This document shows, piece after piece, positions 1 through 6,225 of a stretch of DNA of 6,567 bases. The notes beneath the pieces were generated by a model. It made no database searches. It worked only from the letters and a program-made list of their open reading frames with translations, and was not told the DNA's origin. Location of the stretch: assembly GCA_015487755.1 (NCBI GenBank), contig WFPG01000188.1, positions 1 to 6,567 of the forward strand, given 5' to 3'. The position numbers and the translations under genes were made by a program. The first letter of the stretch is position 1. Each line of letters starts with the position of its first letter. This stretch comes from Acidobacteriota bacterium. Lineage in GTDB: Bacteria; Acidobacteriota; Holophagae; Thermotomaculales; Thermotomaculaceae.

Positions 1-279
1 ATGGTAAAGAGCAGGGAAGATTCTATTAAGGCATACAGGGAAGGTGGAAGGGAAGATTTGGCAGAAAAGGAAGAAAGAGAGGTTGAAGTATTAAAGGCAT
101 ACCTTCCAAAACAACTTTCAGAAGAGGAAGTTGAAAAAATTGTTGAAGAAGCGATTAAAGAAAGCGGCGCTCAAACCGTGAGGGATATGGGAAAGGTTAT
201 GAAGATTGTTATGGGAAAGTACGGCTCACAGGTTGACGGAAAAATAGTAAACAAAATTGTAAAAGAAAAATTAAGTTGA
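1..279 (+). CDS. yqeY: GatB/YqeY domain protein, 3' part only (5' end outside window)
   Basis: The 92 codons seen match the C-terminal two thirds of the YqeY family, small proteins related to the tail domain of GatB, the tRNA-binding subunit of Glu-tRNA(Gln) amidotransferase. Family hallmarks are visible: a R-E-D-S-I-x-A-Y-R-E-G-G-R-E-D-L stretch (about residues 5-20), the A-Y-L-P-K-Q-L-S-E-E-E segment (about 33-43) and D-M-G-K-V-M-K (about 62-68), followed by the usual short helical end. The family is normally about 150 residues, so roughly 55 N-terminal residues lie upstream. The ATG at base 1 is most likely an internal methionine, not the start. The protein lacks the catalytic part of GatB, so it is not an amidotransferase by itself; its exact role is not settled and a tRNA-related role is only inferred. 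Its TGA stop shares its last base with the ATG of rsmI, so the two are probably one transcription unit. Confidence 0.9.
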   Translation: MVKSREDSIKAYREGGREDLAEKEEREVEVLKAYLPKQLSEEEVEKIVEEAIKESGAQTVRDMGKVMKIVMGKYGSQVDGKIVNKIVKEKLS

Positions 280-1088
280 TGTTTTACTTTGTTTCAACGC
301 CGATTGGGAATTTAAAGGATATCACATTAAGGGCAATTGAGGTATTGAAAGAGTCAGACATTATCTTTTGCGAAGATACAAGGCATTCAAGGAAACTGCT
401 TGAGCATTACGGAATAAAAACAAGGGTTGACTCATTCCACCAGTTTAGCGGGGAAGAGAAACTTGAAAAGATAAAAAAACTCTTAGATGAAGGGAAAACG
501 GTAAGTTATATATCCGACGCAGGAACCCCTATTATTTCAGACCCGGGATATGAGATAGTTAAATTTTTAAAGGAAAACGGGATTGAATACGATGTAATCC
601 CGGGGGTTACAGCCCTAATCCCCGCTTTAATGCTTTCAGGGTTTCCTCCTGATAAATTCTTTTTCGGCGGTTTTTTAGGAAAAAAGGAAGGCGAGATAAA
701 AAAGCAGTTAGAAAAGATTAAGGACATTGAAGCAAGCGTTATATTTTACCAGTCTCCTTTAAGGGTTTTAAAAACATTGAAGGTTGCAAAAGACATTGGC
801 CTAAACAGGGAAGTTGCGGTAGTTAAAGAGTTAACAAAAATCCACCAGAAGGTAATAAAAGGAAGGGTTGAAGAGGTTTTAAAAGAGTTTTCAGACAAAG
901 AAAAGGGGGAATTTGTAATTGTCTTTTCACCCCCAATAAACAAAAGGGAAAGCGAAATACCTCAAGCCCTTATTGAAGAATACAATATGCTTATAAATGA
1001 AAAAATTGAACCTAAAAAGGCAATCAAGTTTTTGTCTAAAAAGTATGATATTCCCTCAAAAAAACTTTATTCGGAACTTGCAGGATAG
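279..1088 (+). CDS. rsmI: 16S rRNA (cytidine1402-2'-O)-methyltransferase RsmI
   Basis: RsmI uses S-adenosylmethionine to methylate the 2'-O of C1402 in the decoding centre of 16S rRNA. The protein has 269 residues, close to the family norm, with the tetrapyrrole-methylase fold. Visible motifs in order: S-T-P-I-G-N-L-K-D-I-T (6-16), C-E-D-T-R-H-S (31-37), S-D-A-G-T-P-I-I-S-D-P-G (79-90), I-P-G-V-T-A (107-112), F-F-G-G-F-L (128-133) and E-L-T-K-I-H-Q (184-190). The ATG at 279 is chosen over the TTG at 276 because it overlaps the upstream yqeY stop as TGATG and gives the usual N-terminus. There is no clear Shine-Dalgarno, which fits translation by coupling to yqeY. Two small departures from the usual family motifs are Y-Q-S-P-L-R where Y-E-S-P-H-R is typical, and G after G-F-L where P is typical. 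The 3' end overlaps convergent rluD by 22 bp. Confidence 0.95.
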   Translation: MFYFVSTPIGNLKDITLRAIEVLKESDIIFCEDTRHSRKLLEHYGIKTRVDSFHQFSGEEKLEKIKKLLDEGKTVSYISDAGTPIISDPGYEIVKFLKENGIEYDVIPGVTALIPALMLSGFPPDKFFFGGFLGKKEGEIKKQLEKIKDIEASVIFYQSPLRVLKTLKVAKDIGLNREVAVVKELTKIHQKVIKGRVEEVLKEFSDKEKGEFVIVFSPPINKRESEIPQALIEEYNMLINEKIEPKKAIKFLSKKYDIPSKKLYSELAG

Positions 1089-2038
1089 TATTTTTTAATT
1101 TCCTCAATAAGGCTTTTTATATCTTGAGGAAAATCCCTTTTAACCTTAATCTCTTTTCCAGTAATAGGATGGAAAAACCTTAAAAGTGCTGAGTGAAGAG
1201 CCTGCCTTGGAAAGTTTTTAACAAAAGCACGAAGTTTTGTATTTTCAATACCCTTCCACCTGTTCTGGCCGTAAACCTTGTCTCCCACAATAGGATGCCC
1301 TATATGGCTTAAATGCACCCTTATCTGGTGTGTCCTCCCTGTTTCAAGGCTTACATTTACAATGGAAAACATCCCGATTCTCTCTTTTACCTTGTAATGG
1401 GTAATTGCCTCTCTTCCGTCATTTCTCACTATAAACTTCTTCCTGTCAGATTGGCTTCTTCCTATTGGAAGGTTAATTGTCCCTGTTTCTTCCTTAAACT
1501 TGCCGAAACAAACAGCCTTGTAAACCTTTACAATTTCCCTGTTTTTAAACATATCGGAAAGTTTTTTGTGCACCTCGTCTGTCTTTGCAATAACCATTAG
1601 CCCGCTTGTCTCTTTGTCAAGCCTGTGAACAATGCCTGCCCTCTGCTCTCCCCCTAAAGTTGAAAGTGATTTAAAGTGATACTTTAAAGCGTGGACTAAT
1701 GTCGGCTCTCCCCTGTTTGAAGAAGCAGGGTGAACCGTTAATCCCGCCTGCTTGTTTATAATCAGCAGGTATTGGTCTTCGTAAACAATATCAAGGGGAA
1801 TATTTACAGGCTCAACCTTATCAATTATATTCTCCTCTTCCTCAATCTCTATTTCAATAACATCGCCCTCTTGAAGCATTAAGCCTGCCTTTGAGGCTGT
1901 CTCCCCGTTTACCTTAACAAGCCCCTTCTCAATAGCCTTCTTAATCTTTGAGCGGGAGAATTTATCTTTAAAGTAATTTGAGAGAAATTTATCAAGCCTC
2001 TCTTCAAAAGAGTACTCAAAAACTATTTTTTCAGGCAT
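1067..2038 (-). CDS. rluD: RluA/RluD-family 23S rRNA pseudouridine synthase
   Basis: This enzyme isomerises uridine to pseudouridine in 23S rRNA; RluD itself modifies positions 1911, 1915 and 1917 in helix 69. The 323 residues match E. coli RluD in length. An N-terminal S4 RNA-binding domain (about 13-65, with R-L-D-K-F-L-S and V-K-V-N-G) is followed by the catalytic domain. This holds the signature H-R-L-D-K-E-T-S-G (138-146) with catalytic Asp141, G-R-T-H-Q-I-R-V-H-L (234-243), G-H-P-I-V-G-D (247-253) and R-Q-A-L-H-S (278-283). It is the last gene of the ileS operon: its ATG lies inside the end of lgt (8-bp overlap), with AAGGGG four bases upstream of the start. Its final codons run antisense into the end of rsmI. 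Domain layout and length favour RluD, but RluC-like specificity cannot be excluded from sequence alone. Confidence 0.93.
   Translation of the reverse strand: MPEKIVFEYSFEERLDKFLSNYFKDKFSRSKIKKAIEKGLVKVNGETASKAGLMLQEGDVIEIEIEEEENIIDKVEPVNIPLDIVYEDQYLLIINKQAGLTVHPASSNRGEPTLVHALKYHFKSLSTLGGEQRAGIVHRLDKETSGLMVIAKTDEVHKKLSDMFKNREIVKVYKAVCFGKFKEETGTINLPIGRSQSDRKKFIVRNDGREAITHYKVKERIGMFSIVNVSLETGRTHQIRVHLSHIGHPIVGDKVYGQNRWKGIENTKLRAFVKNFPRQALHSALLRFFHPITGKEIKVKRDFPQDIKSLIEEIKKYYPASSE
1099..1132. repeat. Inverted repeat near the rsmI/rluD convergent junction
   Basis: A perfect 9-bp inverted repeat (TTTCCTCAA at 1099-1107, TTGAGGAAA at 1124-1132) encloses a 16-base loop, 10 bases after the rsmI stop and inside the 3' coding part of rluD. 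In the rsmI transcript it would form a moderately stable hairpin. Only a weak T stretch (CCCTTTT) follows, so it is a poor intrinsic terminator. It may limit read-through or protect the rsmI 3' end, or may be chance in a coding region. Confidence 0.35.
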
Positions 2039-2825
2039 TTTTCCCCTTTTTCGGTTTAAGTTTGTAAAGCATAAAAATTGCGATAAAAAACATTACAAGG
2101 CTTATAAACTGCGATGTTGAAAGGGTGCCGAACACAAAGCCCCTTACCGTGTCTCCCCTGAAAAACTCAATAATAAACCTTGTTATGCTGTAAAAAAGCA
2201 CATAAAACCAGAGTATTTGCCCCTCAAACTTCTTTTTGGGATAAAAGTAAAACCTTAAAATAAGGAAAATAAACAAATTTGAAAAAGCGTGCATCAATTG
2301 AGTAGGGTATAGGGGAATGCCCAACGGAGTGCCCACAACATTGTGCGCAAATTCAGAGTGAAATGTTATCCCCCAGCCGCAGGCACACTGCTTTCCATAG
2401 CAACACCCTGCAGAGAAACACCCTAACCTTCCGAAAAACTGCCCTAAAGCAATGTGAGGAGCCGCAATATCTCCCACCTTCCAGACAGGCAGTTTATACT
2501 TCCTGAAAAAGTAAATGCCTGTAATCAAACCGCCTATAAGCCCGCCGTAGTAAACACCCCCTGAGCGAACAACATAGATTAAATCGCCGGGGTTCTGGAT
2601 ATAATACTTTAAATCAACGATAATTAAGAGAAGTTTTGAACCTAAAAGCCCGCCTAAAATAGAGTAAATTGCAAGGTTGCCAATCTGGTCAACCTGCTCC
2701 TTGCTAAAACCTTCCTTTGCGGCAAGTTTTAATGTAAGCCATACTCCTAAAATTACCCCTAATGCCACAAAAAAGCCGTAAGTGGGAATGTAAAAGTTTC
2801 CAATCTCAATAAGTTTAGGGTGCAT
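2031..2825 (-). CDS. lgt: Prolipoprotein diacylglyceryl transferase Lgt
   Basis: Lgt moves diacylglycerol from phosphatidylglycerol onto the lipobox cysteine of prolipoproteins in the inner membrane, the first step of lipoprotein maturation. The 264 residues hold about seven hydrophobic helices. Visible family features are I-P-T-Y-G (13-17, equivalent of E. coli Tyr26), S-G-G-V-Y-Y-G-G-L-I-G-G (88-99), the signature G-R-L-G-C-F (132-137, Arg133 equivalent to Arg143), G-C-C-Y-G (140-144), Y-P-T-Q-L (173-177) and R-F-I-I-E-F-F-R (216-223, containing the Arg239 and Glu243 equivalents). This is the Cys-rich form: residues aligned with E. coli His103, Asn146 and Glu151 are Tyr, Cys and Cys. The ATG lies one base after the lspA stop, with GGGAG five bases before it, inside the lspA end. 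The lgt end overlaps the rluD start by 8 bp. Adjacency to lspA, the next enzyme in the pathway, supports the call. Confidence 0.96.
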   Translation of the reverse strand: MHPKLIEIGNFYIPTYGFFVALGVILGVWLTLKLAAKEGFSKEQVDQIGNLAIYSILGGLLGSKLLLIIVDLKYYIQNPGDLIYVVRSGGVYYGGLIGGLITGIYFFRKYKLPVWKVGDIAAPHIALGQFFGRLGCFSAGCCYGKQCACGWGITFHSEFAHNVVGTPLGIPLYPTQLMHAFSNLFIFLILRFYFYPKKKFEGQILWFYVLFYSITRFIIEFFRGDTVRGFVFGTLSTSQFISLVMFFIAIFMLYKLKPKKGKNA

Positions 2826-2826
2826 A

Positions 2827-3327
2827 TTATCTCCCGTTTTTATCTAAAATATAGTTTGCAATAAAGTAAAGTGTTAACCCTACAGTAATTGAACTGTCTG
2901 CAATATTAAATGCAGGCCAATGGTGAGTTTTTACATAAAAATCAAGGAAATCGGTAACATAACCGTGATAAATCCTTTCCCCTTGATTGCCTATTATCCC
3001 CCCTAAAATAAGGAATAAGCCTATTAACGAAAGGTTATTTGAAGGTTTCTCTTTAACTATAAGGTAAAAAACGAGAAAAAGGGCAACAATTGAAGCGGCT
3101 ATAAAAAACACATTGTTAAAGAAAGTTTCCTTTCCATGGTTCATAAAACCGAATGCTGTGCCGTAATTCCTTACATGCACTATGGAGAAAAAGCCGTCTT
3201 TAACCTTAAAGCCATTGTACAAAGGCAGTATATCGTGAATCATGTATTTGGTAAGCCAATCCCCTACAACAATAAGAATTGTAATGTATGCGTATGAGAG
3301 TTTACTTCTCTCTCTTTTAAACCTCAA
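2827..3327 (-). CDS. lspA: Lipoprotein signal peptidase LspA (signal peptidase II)
   Basis: LspA is an inner-membrane aspartyl protease that cuts the signal peptide from diacylglyceryl-prolipoproteins made by Lgt. The 166 residues match the family (E. coli 164) and contain about four membrane helices. Motifs: D-W-L-T-K-Y (23-28), N-Y-G-T-A-F-G (54-60), G-N-Q-G-E-R (113-118), G-Y-V-T-D-F-L-D (122-129) and P-A-F-N-I-A-D-S (138-145). The catalytic dyad is Asp126 and Asp144. The usual Asp in the G-N-x-x-D-R motif is Glu117 here, a conservative change. The start is TTG: it leaves the first helix and Asp23 intact, and a strong Shine-Dalgarno lies six bases upstream, whereas the first in-frame ATG (residue 29) would remove the first helix. 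The TTG lies one base after the ileS stop and the gene ends one base before lgt, so it is embedded in the operon. Confidence 0.96.
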   Translation of the reverse strand: MRFKRERSKLSYAYITILIVVGDWLTKYMIHDILPLYNGFKVKDGFFSIVHVRNYGTAFGFMNHGKETFFNNVFFIAASIVALFLVFYLIVKEKPSNNLSLIGLFLILGGIIGNQGERIYHGYVTDFLDFYVKTHHWPAFNIADSSITVGLTLYFIANYILDKNGR

Positions 3328-3328
3328 A

Positions 3329-6067
3329 CTATTCTCCCTTTAAAACAGTTTCACACCTTTTGCAAAGCCCGTCTTTATTCAATTCGCCGTAATTCCAGCA
3401 CCTTAAACACTTCTCTCCCGAAGCCTTTGCAACCTCAACCTTTAACCCTTCTCCCTTTTCAACCTTAACCTTTGAAACAATGAAATACCTGTTTAATTCG
3501 TCAATTAAAGGGTTAATCAAATCAAACTGCTTCTCCTTCAAGGTTAAGGAAACCTCCGCATCAAGCGGGTGGCCTATAACTTTTTCTTTCCTTGCCTCTT
3601 CAAGGGCCCTTAATACCTCTTCCCTGACTTCAATCAATGTGTCAAACATTGCCTTTTCGCTGTCTGAAATTTTAAAATCAAGTTCATTAAAGTATGCAAG
3701 GTGAACACTCTCTGTTTTGCCTTCAAAGTCAGGTATATACTGCCAGATTTCGTCTGCGGTAAAGGTTAGAACAGGGGAAATAATTATTGCAAGGTTTTTA
3801 ACTATCTCAAACAAAGCGGTTTGAGCGCTTCTTCTTTCCAGAGAATCCTTTTTTGAGCAGTAAAGCCTGTCTTTCAACACATCAAGGTAAAAGTTGCTCA
3901 TATCAACGGTGCAAAACTGCAAAACATGGTGGTACATCAGGTGGAAGTCGTATTCCCTGTAAGCCTTTACAACCCTGTTGTTTAACTGAGCAAGTTTGTT
4001 TAATGCCCACCTGTCAAAAACAAGCATTTTGTCAAAGGGCACATAGTCTTTTGCAGGGTTGAAATCAAAGAGATTGCCTAAAAGATACCTTGCGGTGTTT
4101 CTAATCTTTCTGTAAGTGTCCGCGCTTCTCTTTATAATGTCTTCCGAAATCCTTACATCACCCTTGTAATCAAGTTGGGAAGCCCACAGCCTTAAAACCT
4201 CTGCCCCGTACCTTTTTATAATATCCTGAGGAGCGACAACATTGCCTGCAGATTTAGACATCTTGTTCCCTTTGCCGTCTAAAACAAAGCCATGAGTAAT
4301 AACAGTTTTGTAAGGTGCTTTGCCCTTTGTTGCAACGGCGGTTAAAAGGGAAGAGTGGAACCATCCCCTGTACTGGTCAGAGCCTTCAATATAGATGTCT
4401 GCAGGCCAAGGCAAATCTTCCCTTTTACCTAAAACAACCGCATGGGATACCCCTGAATCTATCCAAACATCAAGGATATCTGTTTCCTTTCTAAACTCTG
4501 TTGAGCCGCACTTTTCACACTTTGTCCCTTCAGGGAGAAACTCTTTTATATCCCTTTCAAACCATGCGGAAGCACCCTCTTTTTCAACAACCTTTGCGGC
4601 ATTCTCAAACAGTTCGGCAGAGTGGTAAACCTCCCCGCATTCCTTGCAGTAAGCAACTGTAATGGGAACACCCCACTTTCTCTGCCTTGAGATACACCAG
4701 TCAGGCCTGTTTTCAATCATGTTATGAATTCTCTCTTCGCCCCACTTTGGAACCCAGTTAACCTTTTTAATCTCTTCAAGCGCATTCTTCCTTAAATTGT
4801 TTGCGTCAATTGAAATAAACCACTGCTCAGTCCCCCTGAAGATAATAGGCTTTTTACAACGCCAGCAATGGGGGTATTGGTGAGCAACCTCTGAATAGCC
4901 TAAAAGCATATTCTTTTCTTTTAACAGATCAACAACCTTCGGGTTTGCCTTAAAGACATGCTCCCCTTCCATTAAAGGGAAATCCTTTGTAAACCTGCCG
5001 AACTCATCAACAGGCACAAAAACCTCAAGCCCGTATTTTAGCCCAATTATATAGTCTTCCATACCGTGGCCGGGAGCGGTGTGAACGCAGCCTGTACCCT
5101 GCTCCAATGTAACATGGTCACCGACCATTATAAGGGATTCCCTGTCAATAAAGGGGTGCTTGCAATTCTTTCTGTTAAGTTCAACTCCCTTTACCTTTTT
5201 CAAGAGTTTCAACTCTCCCAGATTGCAATCTTTAGCAAAATTTTCCGCAAGTTCAACAGCGACAAAGTAAATTTCACCGTTTTCAGCCTGATAAAAACCG
5301 TAATCAAAATCAGGGTGCAATGATATTCCTAAATTTGCCGGAAGTGTCCACGGGGTTGTTGTCCAGATAACAACAAAAACATCCCCGTCTATCCCTTCAA
5401 TTTTATCAATCAAAGGAAACTTCACATAAATAGAAGGTGAGGTGTGGTCATCGTATTCAACCTCTGCTTCCGCCAAAGCGGTTACACAGGAAGCACACCA
5501 GTGTACAGGTTTAAGCCCCTTGTAAACATAGCCTTTTTCAAACATCTCACCGACATTTCTTATAATCTCCGCCTCATATTCAGGCTTTAAAGTAAGGTAA
5601 GGGTTATCCCATTCACCGAAAACCCCTAACCTTATAAAATCCTTTTTCTGCTTTTCAACAAACTTTAAGGCGTAATTCCTACACGCTTTGTGTATCTCCC
5701 CAATTGTCATATCCTTCTTTTTTGAGCCTAACTGGGCGTCAACCTTTAACTCAATAGGCAAGCCGTGGCAGTCCCACCCTGGAACAAATGGAGTGTTGTA
5801 TCCGTCAAGCGTTTTGGATTTTACAATAATATCCTTCAAAATCTTATTTAAAGCGTGTCCTATATGGATATCCCCGTTTGCATAGGGAGGCCCGTCGTGC
5901 AAACAACAGGTCGGTTTATCCTTTCTGCTTTCTCTAATCTTTTGATAAATATTCTGCTCTTCCCACTTTTTTATAAACTCAGGCTCCCTCTGAGGAAGGT
6001 TAGCCTTCATCGGGAAATCAGTTTTGGGAAGGTTCAGCGTTCCTTTGTAATCAACCTTTTCAGTCAT
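3329..6067 (-). CDS. ileS: Isoleucyl-tRNA synthetase IleS
   Basis: A class I synthetase that joins isoleucine to tRNA(Ile) in the cytoplasm and edits mischarged valine. The 912 residues are in the usual range for bacterial IleS. The Rossmann catalytic domain starts with G-P-P-Y-A-N-G and H-I-G-H (68-71). The inserted CP1 editing domain carries T-T-T-P-W-T-L-P-A-N (236-245) and G-T-G-C-V-H-T-A-P-G-H-G (325-336) with the editing Asp338. The second catalytic half has V-W-I-D-S-G (534-539) and K-M-S-K-S (603-607 region). An anticodon-binding helical domain follows, then a C-terminal zinc knuckle with Cys887, Cys890, Cys902 and Cys905. That knuckle and the overall length point to the ordinary bacterial type rather than the eukaryote-like type. 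The ATG has a strong GGAGGTG upstream. It is the first gene of the operon with lspA, lgt and rluD. No T-box leader is visible. Confidence 0.98.
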   Translation of the reverse strand: MTEKVDYKGTLNLPKTDFPMKANLPQREPEFIKKWEEQNIYQKIRESRKDKPTCCLHDGPPYANGDIHIGHALNKILKDIIVKSKTLDGYNTPFVPGWDCHGLPIELKVDAQLGSKKKDMTIGEIHKACRNYALKFVEKQKKDFIRLGVFGEWDNPYLTLKPEYEAEIIRNVGEMFEKGYVYKGLKPVHWCASCVTALAEAEVEYDDHTSPSIYVKFPLIDKIEGIDGDVFVVIWTTTPWTLPANLGISLHPDFDYGFYQAENGEIYFVAVELAENFAKDCNLGELKLLKKVKGVELNRKNCKHPFIDRESLIMVGDHVTLEQGTGCVHTAPGHGMEDYIIGLKYGLEVFVPVDEFGRFTKDFPLMEGEHVFKANPKVVDLLKEKNMLLGYSEVAHQYPHCWRCKKPIIFRGTEQWFISIDANNLRKNALEEIKKVNWVPKWGEERIHNMIENRPDWCISRQRKWGVPITVAYCKECGEVYHSAELFENAAKVVEKEGASAWFERDIKEFLPEGTKCEKCGSTEFRKETDILDVWIDSGVSHAVVLGKREDLPWPADIYIEGSDQYRGWFHSSLLTAVATKGKAPYKTVITHGFVLDGKGNKMSKSAGNVVAPQDIIKRYGAEVLRLWASQLDYKGDVRISEDIIKRSADTYRKIRNTARYLLGNLFDFNPAKDYVPFDKMLVFDRWALNKLAQLNNRVVKAYREYDFHLMYHHVLQFCTVDMSNFYLDVLKDRLYCSKKDSLERRSAQTALFEIVKNLAIIISPVLTFTADEIWQYIPDFEGKTESVHLAYFNELDFKISDSEKAMFDTLIEVREEVLRALEEARKEKVIGHPLDAEVSLTLKEKQFDLINPLIDELNRYFIVSKVKVEKGEGLKVEVAKASGEKCLRCWNYGELNKDGLCKRCETVLKGE
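3334..3341 (-). promoter_or_regulatory. Ribosome binding site deciding the lspA TTG start
   Basis: On the minus strand AAAGGGAG ends six bases before the TTG at 3327-3325. It is part of the last codons of ileS. Because the upstream gene stops one base before the TTG, this site supports TTG initiation coupled to ileS translation. Confidence 0.75.
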
Positions 6068-6074
6068 TTTAAGA

Positions 6075-6083
6075 CACCTCCGG
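6075..6083 (-). promoter_or_regulatory. Strong Shine-Dalgarno for ileS
   Basis: On the minus strand CCGGAGGTG lies upstream of the ileS ATG, with nine bases between GGAGG and the start codon. It is the closest match to the anti-Shine-Dalgarno consensus in the window and fixes the ileS start at 6067. Confidence 0.85.
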
Positions 6084-6099
6084 CATAAACTCTAAATCA

Positions 6100-6128
6100 A
6101 ACATAAATTTTATCACAAAAATAGTGAA
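6100..6128 (-). promoter_or_regulatory. Possible sigma70-type promoter for the ileS operon
   Basis: On the minus strand TTCACT (6128-6123) and TATGTT (6105-6100) are separated by 17 bases; each hexamer matches four of six consensus positions. A nearby alternative -10 is TAAAAT (6112-6107), but it has no good -35 at the right distance. A promoter must lie in this gap because the divergent gene begins just beyond it, but the exact site is uncertain. Confidence 0.35.
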
Positions 6129-6146
6129 ATCCCTTTAATTTTAAGG
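6113..6146. repeat. Two short imperfect inverted repeats between divergent promoters
   Basis: TCAC-N7-GTGA (6113-6127) and CCTT-N7-AAGG (6132-6146) sit five bases apart. The first overlaps the proposed ileS -35. Both are 15 bp with 4-bp outer arms, which is the shape of a dimer operator. In DNA this AT-rich such short palindromes can arise by chance, so an operator role is only a suggestion. Confidence 0.25.
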
Positions 6147-6165
6147 AAAAATAAAAATACAGAAA

Positions 6166-6194
6166 TTGAACAATGAAAAAAAACCTATTAAAAT
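6166..6194 (+). promoter_or_regulatory. Sigma70-type promoter for the HTH membrane protein gene
   Basis: TTGAAC (6166-6171) and TAAAAT (6189-6194) are separated by the ideal 17 bases; they match four and five of six consensus positions. Transcription would start near 6201 and leave a leader of about 25 bases before the start codon at 6226. Confidence 0.55.
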
Positions 6195-6215
6195 AAAATC
6201 AGATATTTTATTTTC

Positions 6216-6219
6216 GGAG
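6216..6219 (+). promoter_or_regulatory. Ribosome binding site deciding a TTG start
   Basis: GGAG lies six bases before the TTG at 6226. The next in-frame start, an ATG at 6244, is 24 bases from this site and has only A-rich sequence in front of it, so TTG is the favoured start. Confidence 0.65.
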
Positions 6220-6225
6220 TAAAAA

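Noticed and set aside
1..3. ATG at the first base as the true start of the yqeY-like gene
   Set aside because: The protein begins in the middle of the conserved YqeY domain; family members have about 55 more residues before this point, so this is an internal Met at a window cut.
276..278. TTG at 276 as the rsmI start
   Set aside because: It adds only one residue, whereas the ATG at 279 forms the classic TGATG coupling with the yqeY stop and matches the family N-terminus.
1026..1067. AT-only inverted repeat at the end of rsmI as a terminator for rluD
   Set aside because: Arms of A and T runs (AAGTTTTT / AAAAACTT) pair weakly, lie in coding sequence and have no following T tract on the minus strand.
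4508..4870. Extra CxxC pairs in IleS (about residues 401/404, 474/477 and 517/520) as an inserted zinc domain
   Set aside because: They fall at positions where, as I recall, many bacterial IleS proteins have such pairs, and the protein length is normal, so there is no insertion.
3480..6088. Several + strand open frames of 65-95 codons lying within ileS, and similar ones antisense to rsmI and rluD
   Set aside because: They lie opposite strongly conserved genes, have no recognisable domains or ribosome sites, and look like by-products of codon bias.
6113..6127. CRP/FNR-type operator
   Set aside because: The half-sites are TCAC...GTGA, the inverse order of the TGTGA...TCACA consensus, with a 7-base spacer.
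6068..6180. T-box riboswitch upstream of ileS
   Set aside because: The leader is only about 100 bases, with no room for the long specifier stem and no conserved T-box sequence or terminator/antiterminator pair.
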